DNA of 6,941 nucleotides from Deltaproteobacteria bacterium (GCA_019307645.1 JAFDJF010000196.1:1-6941), one strand, 5' to 3'; positions 1 through 5,756 are shown, numbered from the stretch's first letter. Notes: a model not told the origin generated them from the letters alone. A program made the numbers and translations.

Positions 1-467
1 GAGGACATACGATTACACCCGGCTACTGGAAGCTTCCGGAAGAAACCGAAAAAGCATTTTCAGATGGATGGTTGCGGACCGGGGATCTGGCCACTCTCGA
101 TTCAGAAGGCTACGTCAACATCGTAGACCGGATAAAGGATATGATCGTCACCGGGGGGGAAAATGTATACTCCACGGAAGTTGAAAACGTACTTTATATG
201 CACCCCAAAATTCTAGAGGCCGCAGTCTTCGGGGTGCCGGATGAAAAATGGGGTGAAGTGGTAAATGCCGCCGTTGTGCTCAAAGAAGGCGAATCCGCCA
301 GCGAAGAAGACATCATCCGCTTTTGCAAAGAACACCAGGCGTCTTACAAGGCGCCCAAGTTTATTGTTTTTCTTGACGAGCTGCCAAAAACAGGATCAGG
401 AAAAATCTATAAAAAAAGATTGCGAGACCTTTACGCTCAAATGCATGGGGATCAAGTCTGCTCTTGA
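1..467 (+). CDS. Acyl-CoA synthetase (AMP-forming), C-terminal part
   Basis: This is the last 154 codons of an ANL-superfamily adenylating enzyme. The reading frame is open from base 3 and the N-terminus lies before the window. Such enzymes activate a carboxylic acid with ATP to an acyl-adenylate and then pass it to CoA. Visible motifs, in visible-residue numbers, are GWLRTGDL (22-29), the A8 hinge motif DRIKDMIVTGGENVYSTEVE (42-61), and the C-terminal PKTGSGK with the A10 catalytic lysine at about 134. The small C-terminal domain that rotates between half-reactions is therefore complete and intact. The general pattern (GENVYSTEVE, GVPDEKWGE, YKAPK) fits fatty-acid or aromatic acyl-CoA ligases of the FadD/DitJ type, but the substrate pocket lies outside the window, so I do not name a substrate. 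The gene ends in TGA at 465-467. The next gene on this strand begins 174 bases later, and I see no clear terminator between them. Confidence 0.93.
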   Translation, partial: GHTITPGYWKLPEETEKAFSDGWLRTGDLATLDSEGYVNIVDRIKDMIVTGGENVYSTEVENVLYMHPKILEAAVFGVPDEKWGEVVNAAVVLKEGESASEEDIIRFCKEHQASYKAPKFIVFLDELPKTGSGKIYKKRLRDLYAQMHGDQVCS

Positions 468-564
468 CTGCTTTCAGGATGTCACTTGGGGTGAATTCCA
501 GTAGAGTATACAAAAAGATAAATGCGTCAATTATTATAGTTTCTAACACCAGTTAGCCATGTTA

Positions 565-581
565 TTTATGCAACTATAGGG
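565..581 (+). repeat. Solo copy of the terminus of the 1857-2046 palindrome
   Basis: The 17 bases here read TTTATGCAACTATAGGG. They match the right end of the large palindrome at 2030-2046 (TTTATGCAACGTTAGGG) at 15 of 17 positions. No partner arm lies within 200 bp on either side, because the left side is coding sequence. A small hairpin CTAAC-ACCA-GTTAG lies just upstream (543-556). It could be a relic end of the same repeat family or a coincidence. No function is assigned. Confidence 0.35.
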
Positions 582-641
582 TAAACAGAGGCAATAAAGA
601 TAATCCTGTAAAAAGTCGTTAACCATTGGAGGTACTCAAAA

Positions 642-1192
642 ATGGGAAGAAAAGTTGTAGAAAGATTCGATCATGGTGAATACGTGTTTGAAGAGGTCGT
701 GGAGATGCTGCCGTTGGGAGAAGATCGGAATTCAAGGAGGTTCATGAACCCCTCTTTGAAAAATATGGAGAACTGGCTTTTATCTACACCCTCCGGTCAT
801 TCGCAGACGCGCACGGCGAGGAAGTATGGAAAATAGCAGCTGCCCCGCTGTATGAATGGGGATATCATCGGGGTGAACTGATAAAGAAGGTCATGAACAT
901 TGATCCGGAGGATGCCCGCAGCGTCGGACGGGTATTTGATTGTGAGGATACCCTGTCCGGCATAAAAGGCATGTGGATTGAACCCGGCAGGAAACGTGCC
1001 ATAAAACGAGAATTTAGTTGCCCGGCAGCGGAAATTCTATGTGAAATTCCTGAATTCTGCTCAAAGCTCGCCTATCAAATGGAGATCGGCACATTTGAAA
1101 ATATGGGTGTCAGACTTAAAAAACTGGATTTTCCAAAACTGCTCACCAAAGGCGATCCGTACTGCGAAGTTGTTGTAGAACTTGAAGATTAG
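642..1192 (+). pseudogene. Frameshifted L-2-amino-thiazoline-4-carboxylate hydrolase-like gene
   Basis: A good Shine-Dalgarno (GGAGG, 628-632) stands 9 nt before ATG 642. The first frame gives MGRKVVERFDHGEYVFEEVV and then about nine plausible residues to roughly base 728. After that it loses sense and stops at 836. The -1 frame picks up at about 729 with EFKEVHEPLFEKYGEL and runs without a stop to TAG 1190-1192, so a single base appears to be missing near 720-735. The joined protein would be about 183 aa. Its C-terminal half (AEILCEIPEFCSKL, then LTKGDPYCEVVVEL) resembles the ATC hydrolase family (Pfam PF14196), which opens a thiazoline ring in cysteine-type metabolism. Many members are of unknown substrate, and V4R-like domains share the 'KGDxxC' ending. 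No slippery heptamer is visible, so programmed frameshifting is unlikely. A sequencing error would restore a normal gene. Family assignment is moderate; the frameshift itself is clear. Confidence 0.7.
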
Positions 1193-1218
1193 CAGAAGAA
1201 GGCAGGGAGATGTTAAGC

Positions 1219-1224
1219 TATAAT
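1219..1224 (+). promoter_or_regulatory. Possible -10 element (TATAAT)
   Basis: A perfect TATAAT lies 27 bp after the stop of the frameshifted gene and about 7 bp before the start of the hairpin-rich stretch that ends in a terminator. No acceptable -35 hexamer is found 15-19 bp upstream, where the sequence is AGAAG-rich, and no extended -10 TG is present. It is only a candidate start point for the structured RNA. Confidence 0.25.
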
Positions 1225-1230
1225 ATTCAA

Positions 1231-1432
1231 TAAGTTAGCATGGCGCGAACCCATGGGTGACCATGGGCATCTTGGGGGCAAGCCGGTTTTCAATCTTTTC
1301 AGTCAGCTTAGAAGACTTGACTTTTTTAGACGGCTGACTATCTTTTTGGTCAGGAGACTAACTTTCTCTGAAAGTCAGCATTTTCTTCTCCTGCCCGCTA
1401 GGTTTGACTACCGCAGTCTAGCGGGTTTTTTT
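1231..1432 (+). ncRNA. Candidate structured small RNA or structured 3' UTR
   Basis: This non-coding stretch holds a series of nested, mutually compatible stems read on the + strand. P1 is CCCATGG-GTGA-CCATGGG (1250-1267), a 7-bp stem closed by a GNRA-type tetraloop. P2 is CTTG-GGGG-CAAG (1271-1282). P3 pairs AGTCAGC (1301-1307) with GCTGACT (1333-1339). P4 pairs CAGGAGA (1351-1357) with TCTCCTG (1387-1393) and encloses P5, ACTTTC-TCT-GAAAGT (1361-1375). The terminator stem begins at 1394, directly against P4. A second AGTCAGC at 1373-1379 could replace the first in pairing with 1333-1339, so two exclusive folds are possible. The only downstream gene is on the opposite strand, so a cis-acting leader is unlikely here. 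It may be a free small RNA started near the TATAAT at 1219, or the tail of the upstream mRNA. I do not recognise an RNA family. Confidence 0.4.
1394..1432 (+). terminator. Intrinsic (Rho-independent) terminator
   Basis: A perfect 8-bp stem, CCCGCTAG (1394-1401) with CTAGCGGG (1418-1425), is followed at once by seven T residues (1426-1432). The 16-nt loop can be tightened by an inner ACT/AGT pairing. The T run is only on the + strand side, so it ends + strand transcripts from the frameshifted gene or the candidate small RNA. It does not serve yajD, which converges on it from the other side. Confidence 0.88.
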
Positions 1433-1451
1433 CGCTCCTGGAATTGATCAG

Positions 1452-1835
1452 CTACTTTTTCTCTTTCAGCAAGGCCTCAAGACCAGCGAACGCCTTGTAG
1501 GTGGAAGGGGGCTCCTGTTCGCCGCCCGGTGTCCCCTCGCCATACCATTCCGCATCCAGATACTTCGAGTGTTCATTGTCGTGGCAGTAAATACACAGCA
1601 GCTCCCAGTTGCTGCCGTCAGGCGGATTGTTATCGTGGTTGTGATCCTTATGATGGACCGTAAGCTCCCGAAGTCTCTTGCCCTTGAATTCCCGCCCGCA
1701 CCGCGCACAGATCCACGGGTAAATCTTGAGCGCCCGCTCCCGGTAAGTCTTTTCCTGCTGCTCTCGGTTGCGCCGAATCTCGGCAATGGTCTGTTCCTTA
1801 CTTTTAGCCTCTGTTTGAGTCTTCTTTGGTGACAT
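1452..1835 (-). CDS. yajD: YajD-family HNH nuclease
   Basis: This is a 127-aa protein of the YajD family of small, free-standing HNH endonucleases, found in E. coli and many proteobacteria. Their cellular role is not established. The core is well conserved: the first zinc-type pair CARC (43-46), the motif LTVHHKDHNHDNNP with the catalytic His pair at 61-62, Asn 76 in GSNWELL, a second CIYC pair (81-84), and His 85 and His 89 in HDNEHS. The pattern fits a beta-beta-alpha-metal fold. The N-terminus (1-32) is charged and likely helical. The tail after residue 99 is Gly/Pro-rich and then helical, and may be variable between species. ATG 1835 follows a G-rich sequence (positions 1848-1843) with a 7-nt spacer, a serviceable ribosome site. 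The start lies only 21 bp from the end of the large palindrome at 1857-2046, so its promoter probably lies within that repeat. There is no sign of phage or intron context. Confidence 0.9.
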   Translation of the reverse strand: MSPKKTQTEAKSKEQTIAEIRRNREQQEKTYRERALKIYPWICARCGREFKGKRLRELTVHHKDHNHDNNPPDGSNWELLCIYCHDNEHSKYLDAEWYGEGTPGGEQEPPSTYKAFAGLEALLKEKK

Positions 1836-1856
1836 GAGCGCACCCCCCAGTCGTCA

Positions 1857-2046
1857 CCCTAACGTTGCATAAAACTTCGAACAAAAACGTGTTAGAGTGC
1901 GTGAAATGTGTGTGTAGTCATGATTTTCTGGCCCGAATTGTAGTTCACACTACATGAGGTTCAGAAAAGCATGCCTACACGCGCAGTTCATGCACTATAG
2001 CGCGAGTAAAACGGTTTTTGTCGACAGGATTTATGCAACGTTAGGG
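1857..2046. repeat. 190-bp imperfect palindrome with 17-bp perfect ends
   Basis: The ends are perfect inverted copies: CCCTAACGTTGCATAAA (1857-1873) and TTTATGCAACGTTAGGG (2030-2046). The arms stay complementary inward. Bases 1894-1917 pair with 1975-1998 at 19 of 24 positions, and three of the five mismatches are G-T wobbles if the + strand folds. CATG/CATG (1919-1922 and 1970-1973), TTTTCTG/CAGAAAA (1924-1930 and 1962-1968) and GTAGT-TCAC-ACTAC (1940-1953) close the centre. An asymmetric bulge of about 10 nt lies on the right side near 1999-2008. No clear target duplication flanks it and no ORF is inside. It may be a MITE-like element or a large foldable site. The outer CCTAAC/GTTAGG resembles integron attC R boxes, but the base next to them does not fit the RYYYAAC/GTTRRRY consensus. 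It occupies most of the gap between ybcJ and yajD. Confidence 0.85.
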
Positions 2047-2126
2047 GGCATTCAGCTGTCTTCTGATCCCTGCCGTCTGTCATGCGTTATTTGTCCTCTG
2101 GTCATATGTCATCCGATATCTATCCC

Positions 2127-2336
2127 CTATTCTACCTCGATGATATGGCCATCAAATTCAACTCTCTGGCCTTTTCTTATTTTACATCTCTTGCGAAGCT
2201 CTATATGGTTATCGACTTTCACATGTCCTTCAGCCGTGACTATCTTTGCCATTCCGCCCGTGGTGCAGAGGCCTGTTGCCTTCAAAAGTTTTATCAGCTC
2301 AATATAATCACCTTCTATTTTGAAGATGGTCTCCAT
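2127..2336 (-). CDS. ybcJ: YbcJ-like S4-domain RNA-binding protein
   Basis: This 69-aa protein is almost nothing but an S4 RNA-binding fold. It reads like E. coli YbcJ: an IELIKLLKATGLCTTGGMAKI helical part, then the S4 signature AEGHVKVDN, and ELRKRCKIRKGQRVEFDGHIIEV. YbcJ relatives bind structured RNA and are linked to ribosome function, without a firmly known target. Its ATG (2336-2334) directly abuts the stop codon of the S1-domain gene (2339-2337), and its ribosome site AGAAGGA lies inside the last codons of that gene, so translation is probably coupled. Length and sequence are normal for the family. It is the last gene of the cluster, and no simple terminator with a T run is seen before the palindrome that starts 80 bases downstream. 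Confidence 0.92.
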   Translation of the reverse strand: METIFKIEGDYIELIKLLKATGLCTTGGMAKIVTAEGHVKVDNHIELRKRCKIRKGQRVEFDGHIIEVE

Positions 2337-3548
2337 CTAATCCTTCTGTTTATCCATTTTTGCCCGAAGAATATCTCCCAGCGTGCTGAAAGATCCGGAT
2401 GATTTCTTGCTGCCTTCGACCATGTGTTCTTTGTAGTAATCGCTGTCTTCTGCATCCTGCTCATCTGAGACTATTGCAAGCGAGAGGCGTTTTTCCTCTT
2501 CGTCCACTCTGATAATTTTGACGTCAATGGTCTGATTCTCTTCCAAAACTTCACGGGGGTGATTTATCCTTTTGCCTTTCCCGAGTTCTGAAATGTGAAC
2601 AAGACCGTCTATGCCAGGTTCAAGGGTCACAAAAGCGCCAAAAGGCGCAAGGCGTGCAACGCTGCCTTTGTGACTGGAACCTTCCGGATACTTCAGTCCA
2701 ATGTTGTCCCATGGATCGGGAAGAATTTCTTTCAGGCTGAACGAGAATTTGTCATTTCCCCAGTCCAGTTTTTTGATCGCAATGTCTACCTTCTGCCCGA
2801 CGGAGAGTGAACTGTTGATATCCTCCACTCGACCCCATGAAATCTCCGAGACAGGGATCAAGCCTTCAATCCCTCCGATGTCAACAAACGCCCCGAATTT
2901 TCTGATCGAGGTTATTTCTCCACTTACCACCATCCCCTCTTCCAAAGATTCCCTGAGGGCATCCTTCTGTTTCCGTCGTTCCTCTTCCAGTACGGTCCTG
3001 TTGGAAATAATGATGTTGCGGCCCTTCTCACCATATTCGATTATTTTAAAAGTCAAATGCCGGCCGATGTATTGGTCAGTTTTATCAACCCGCTGAAGTC
3101 CCATCTGGGAATAGGGGCAAAACGCACGAACGTTTCCCGCTATCTTGACTTCATATCCCCCCTTGATTTCTTTTTCGACAAGACCTTCAACAGGGATCCG
3201 GTTGTGATAGGCCTCTTCCAGGTGTTGGCTACCCGTTGTGTCGCCGGTAATTCGGGTGGTAAACAGCATCTCATTGTTTCTGGAAGACAGAAAATAGGCG
3301 CTGATCGTGCCCCCCTCTTTTACTGTGATGTTGCCTTCATCATCTACAAACTCGTTTACTGCAATATAGCCTTCTGATTTACCGCCTAAATCAATGAAAA
3401 CCCACTCTCTTGTTATATTGGTGGCCACAACGTCAACCTTTTCACCGGGGTTAAGGTGAACCGGTTCAACAACACTCTGGTTTAACAATTCTTCAAAGCT
3501 TTCTTCTGATTCAGTTTCAGTATTAAAATCATGGTTGTCCTGGTCCAT
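2337..3548 (-). CDS. Four-S1-domain RNA-binding protein (RpsA-like)
   Basis: This 403-aa protein has four S1 (OB-fold) domains at about 35-99, 117-184, 205-273 and 290-359. The third (VVSGEITSIRKFGAFVDIGGIEGLIPVSEISW) and fourth (GSVARLAPFGAFVTLEPGIDGLVHISEL) carry the classic S1 pattern, while the first two are more divergent, as in ribosomal protein S1. True bacterial S1 in proteobacteria usually has six domains and about 550 aa, so this is more likely a shorter S1 paralogue that binds mRNA or the ribosome than the main RpsA. The N-terminal 30 residues are acidic. The C-terminal end (SGSFSTLGDILRAKMDKQKD) is a charged tail past the last domain. ATG 3548 has an AAGGAAG ribosome site at 3552-3558, which overlaps the end of the spacer to the preceding gene (10 nt). 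The gene is flanked by the unknown gene upstream and ybcJ downstream on the same strand. Confidence 0.9.
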   Translation of the reverse strand: MDQDNHDFNTETESEESFEELLNQSVVEPVHLNPGEKVDVVATNITREWVFIDLGGKSEGYIAVNEFVDDEGNITVKEGGTISAYFLSSRNNEMLFTTRITGDTTGSQHLEEAYHNRIPVEGLVEKEIKGGYEVKIAGNVRAFCPYSQMGLQRVDKTDQYIGRHLTFKIIEYGEKGRNIIISNRTVLEEERRKQKDALRESLEEGMVVSGEITSIRKFGAFVDIGGIEGLIPVSEISWGRVEDINSSLSVGQKVDIAIKKLDWGNDKFSFSLKEILPDPWDNIGLKYPEGSSHKGSVARLAPFGAFVTLEPGIDGLVHISELGKGKRINHPREVLEENQTIDVKIIRVDEEEKRLSLAIVSDEQDAEDSDYYKEHMVEGSKKSSGSFSTLGDILRAKMDKQKD

Positions 3549-3558
3549 AGTCTTCCTT

Positions 3559-4110
3559 TTAAATGCCTCTTACGAAAGAAGAGTTTAAGTATTTTTTTGC
3601 CGCGTCGCCTTCAACGTCTTCAGGCCATCCGACCAGTTTAAAATATTCAGAATATTTTACATAAAGTTGTCGATATTTTTCAGCGTCCCGAGCCTGAACA
3701 TAATCTTCAATTCTCAATGTTTTCAGGCAGTTCTCTGCAAATTTGAATTCATTATCATTCGGGTGTTCACACTTGGCAATTCGCTCGTCAAATTTCCGGC
3801 TGACTTTTTTTGATACCTCAACTTTTTTTCTTGCGAGCCGCTCTTCCCGACCCCTGTTTTCTTCAGTGATCTTTTCTATAACGTCTTGAGCATCCTGGTA
3901 GTATTCGTTTTCCACATAAAACGAGATCCCATTGAAATGGGGATTACATATCACCTGGCACCCACAACTTTTTTCTATGTGCTCAATCGTGATTTTATAA
4001 TATAAATCCCTGTCCAAATTTAACTCTTTATGATTTTTAAGGAATTCTTCATTATGTTTTAAGGGATCGTCCTTGATCCCGTTGAGTTCCTCTTTATAAT
4101 CTCCATCCAT
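3559..4110 (-). CDS. Unknown protein encoded upstream of the S1 and S4 genes
   Basis: I do not recognise this 183-aa protein. An earlier in-frame ATG at 4179 would add 23 residues, but it has no ribosome site and lies inside the inverted repeat. ATG 4110 has GGAGAAG at 4116-4122, 5 nt upstream, and is preferred. The protein is highly charged and soluble-looking, with no signal peptide or membrane segment. Residues 35-82 (LYYKITIEHIEKSCGCQVIC to DVIEKI) look like a small alpha/beta fold with the cluster CGCQVIC (Cys 49, 51, 55). Residues 83-112 are a basic, heptad-like helix (NRGREERLARKKVEVSKKVSRKF), possibly a coiled coil or an RNA-binding arm. The C-terminal third is rich in Tyr and Glu/Lys. 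It lies 10 nt before the S1 gene, so it is co-transcribed with two RNA-binding proteins. A role in RNA or ribosome biology is inferred from context only. Confidence 0.75.
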   Translation of the reverse strand: MDGDYKEELNGIKDDPLKHNEEFLKNHKELNLDRDLYYKITIEHIEKSCGCQVICNPHFNGISFYVENEYYQDAQDVIEKITEENRGREERLARKKVEVSKKVSRKFDERIAKCEHPNDNEFKFAENCLKTLRIEDYVQARDAEKYRQLYVKYSEYFKLVGWPEDVEGDAAKKYLNSSFVRGI

Positions 4111-4140
4111 TTTATCTTCTCCAAGCCTGAAAAGGGCTAT

Positions 4141-4319
4141 GGGCTCGCGCAAAAATAAATTCACATTTTGGCATCTCATCTTCAGGTCATTTTTGGCAGA
4201 TTTTAAAAGGCAACAACCTTGAAATAGTCCACTATTACTGCGCCTTTTGCTTTTTAAAATCTACCAAACCTAAGCTAAATCTGAGCGCCAAAAATATGAA
4301 TTTATTTTTGCGCGAACCC
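4141..4319. repeat. 179-bp imperfect palindrome, possible MITE
   Basis: The outer arms 4141-4172 and 4287-4319 are inverted copies that differ at only two substitutions and one extra base (shared core GCGCAAAAATAAATTCA). Inside lie AGATTTTAAAA (4198-4208) with TTTTAAAATCT (4252-4262), and a central AATAGT-CC-ACTATT (4223-4236), so the whole segment can fold into one hairpin. The trinucleotide TAT occurs immediately outside both ends (4138-4140 and 4320-4322), which could be a short target duplication. No ORF of its own is seen. It fills the gap between the DHH-CBS gene and the 4110 gene, so the promoter of the three-gene cluster must lie within or beside it. The two outer-arm substitutions would form G-U pairs in a minus-strand transcript. 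Confidence 0.82.
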
Positions 4320-4370
4320 TATGTTTGGATTTCTTTATTACATTAACGTGAATCACATCGGTTTTTCAAT

Positions 4371-4411
4371 AAAAAGAGGGGGGGGCGCAATATTGCACCA
4401 TAAGCCCTCCC
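4371..4411 (-). terminator. Intrinsic terminator of the DHH-CBS gene
   Basis: Read on the minus strand, GAGGG pairs with CCCTC as an outer stem. Within it GGTGCAAT/ATTGCGCC forms a nearly perfect inner stem with one T-G wobble, and the hairpin is followed by CTTTTT. It begins 10 bases after the stop codon of the phosphoesterase gene, so that gene ends here and the RNA-binding cluster further on is a separate unit. The run of eight G residues on the + strand (4378-4385) is part of this structure. Confidence 0.75.
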
Positions 4412-4420
4412 GGAATCAGA

Positions 4421-5719
4421 TTATTGATCCGGCAGGAGATCATAGTAATATCTCATGGTGTCAGATCGGGTGATGAGTCCAATGAGTTTGTCTTCTTTTA
4501 CCACAGGGAGCCGCCCGATGTCATTCCTGATCATCAATCGGGCCGCTTGAACCACGCTGCTGCCCGGATCAATCTGGACGACACTGGTACACATGAACGC
4601 CTTTACAGGAGACTTCATCTGCTTTGGCCTCACCTTTTTAAAATCCCGCCTGGAAATAATACCCACCACTGTTTCTCCGTCAGTGACCGGAAAGCCGGTA
4701 CAACCTTTTTTCCTCAATAAAAGAGCCACTTCTTTCATTGGTGTCTCCGGGGTTACAGTGGACACCGGGAAGGACATCAGGTCACTAATCTGTACAGATG
4801 CCTGCTGATTCCCCTTTATCAACTCAGCGATCCATGTTTCAACGGCATCAGGATTCACCGATTTCAACATTGCAGACCCTGCGTTTGGATGACCCCCTCC
4901 TCCCATGCTTCGCATTATGGAGCCAATGTTTAGACCGGCCGCACCACTCCTGCCGATTACAATGGTTCGATCCTTTTTTGGCTCCGTAAAAATGCCAAAG
5001 GCCGCATCCACATTCACGATGTCCTGATACATATCAACGACCAGGGCGAGCCCGGGGGTATGCCCTTCGACTTTCTGTTTGATCAGACTTACGCTGTATC
5101 CTTTCAGCTTCCTGCGCTTCGTATTTTTCACCATTTCAAACAGGACATCTTTCTGTTTGGGTCCATAAGCAGGTCGGAGAAAACTGTTGAGCATGTTTAG
5201 ATCCGCCTGCTGTTCAAGCAGAAACGCGGCAGCCCTGGCATCCTGAGCCGTTGTGGAGGGGAATGTCAGGTTCCCCGTGTCCTCATAGATGCCTGCAAGA
5301 AAAAGCGATGCCTGTATCGTGGAAAGCCTTTCATTCTCTTGCTCCAGTCGCCTGACAAACAGCGTGGTGGTGGCACCCACAGGTTCACAGCAGGACCATT
5401 GGGCTTCGATATCGCCGGGCTCCCGATGATGATCCCACACGTGGATGGTCAGATCCGACTTTTTTTTCAAACCATCCACACCGTCCAGACGTCTCCAGCT
5501 GTTCGTATCCACCACGATGAGCATGGATGTCTCTTCGGGATCAATCTCCTTTGGGGCTCCAAAGGGAAAGAGGTCCTTGTGAATGGACAAGAAAGCGCGA
5601 ACATTGGGGTTGAGCCCTTGAGGGAGCACCGGTTTGGCACCAGGATAAATGATTGCAGCGGAAAATACAGAGGCCAGCGCGTCAAAATCTGCATTCCTGT
5701 GCGTGGTGATAACTTCCAT
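4421..5719 (-). CDS. DHH/DHHA1 phosphoesterase with two CBS domains
   Basis: ATG 5719 is chosen because AAGGA (5729-5733) stands 9 nt before it. An ATG at 5767 would add 16 unlikely residues. The 432-aa protein has DHH motif I in ITTHRNADFDALAS (4-17), motif II VVDTNS (69-74), motif III WDHHREPG (95-102) and motif IV GIYEDTGNL (143-151), so all metal-binding acids and histidines are present. A DHHA1 domain follows, with its signature SMGGGGHPNAGSA at 271-283. Two CBS domains lie at about 310-365 and 372-430 and normally bind adenine nucleotides as regulators. DHH-DHHA1 enzymes are Mn-dependent phosphodiesterases acting on cyclic dinucleotides, nanoRNA or related substrates. In some bacteria DHH-CBS modules are fused to a CCA/poly(A) nucleotidyltransferase. 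That part is absent here, and a terminator follows 10 bases after the stop, so this is a stand-alone form. The substrate cannot be read from the sequence. Confidence 0.9.
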   Translation of the reverse strand: MEVITTHRNADFDALASVFSAAIIYPGAKPVLPQGLNPNVRAFLSIHKDLFPFGAPKEIDPEETSMLIVVDTNSWRRLDGVDGLKKKSDLTIHVWDHHREPGDIEAQWSCCEPVGATTTLFVRRLEQENERLSTIQASLFLAGIYEDTGNLTFPSTTAQDARAAAFLLEQQADLNMLNSFLRPAYGPKQKDVLFEMVKNTKRRKLKGYSVSLIKQKVEGHTPGLALVVDMYQDIVNVDAAFGIFTEPKKDRTIVIGRSGAAGLNIGSIMRSMGGGGHPNAGSAMLKSVNPDAVETWIAELIKGNQQASVQISDLMSFPVSTVTPETPMKEVALLLRKKGCTGFPVTDGETVVGIISRRDFKKVRPKQMKSPVKAFMCTSVVQIDPGSSVVQAARLMIRNDIGRLPVVKEDKLIGLITRSDTMRYYYDLLPDQ

Positions 5720-5756
5720 GGCACGCATTCCTTTCGTCTCGTTTTTAAGCCCGGTT

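Noticed and set aside
720..740. Programmed -1 frameshift in the ATC-hydrolase-like gene
   Set aside because: No slippery heptamer and no strong downstream stem are visible. The SD-like AAGGAGG at 734-740 leads only to an ATG (744) in the wrong frame. A mutation or read error is simpler.
1243..1252. The decamer GCGCGAACCC shared with the right end of the 4141-4319 element (4310-4319)
   Set aside because: The match stops at ten bases and there is no second arm nearby, so it can easily be chance.
1569..1832. An 87-codon open frame on the + strand across yajD
   Set aside because: It is the antisense of a well-conserved HNH gene, has no family resemblance, and is explained by the codon pattern of yajD.
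1231..1835. An HNH-associated RNA system (HEARO/IsrB type) formed by the candidate RNA and yajD
   Set aside because: The HNH protein is a plain YajD with no RuvC domain, is far too short, and is convergent with the RNA. Proximity alone does not support a guide-RNA system.
1857..2046. A genuine integron attC site
   Set aside because: Only a loose likeness. The outermost base of each box violates RYYYAAC/GTTRRRY, the ends pair without the usual spacer bulge, and no integrase or second site is in the window. Kept only as an alternative.
2595..3377. Three + strand open frames of 71-131 codons opposite the S1 gene
   Set aside because: They are antisense shadows of a clear four-domain S1 gene, with no motifs or ribosome sites of note.
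4111..4179. Longer start (ATG 4179) for the unknown gene
   Set aside because: There is no ribosome site, and the added residues are encoded by the inverted-repeat arm. ATG 4110 has a good GGAGAAG site.
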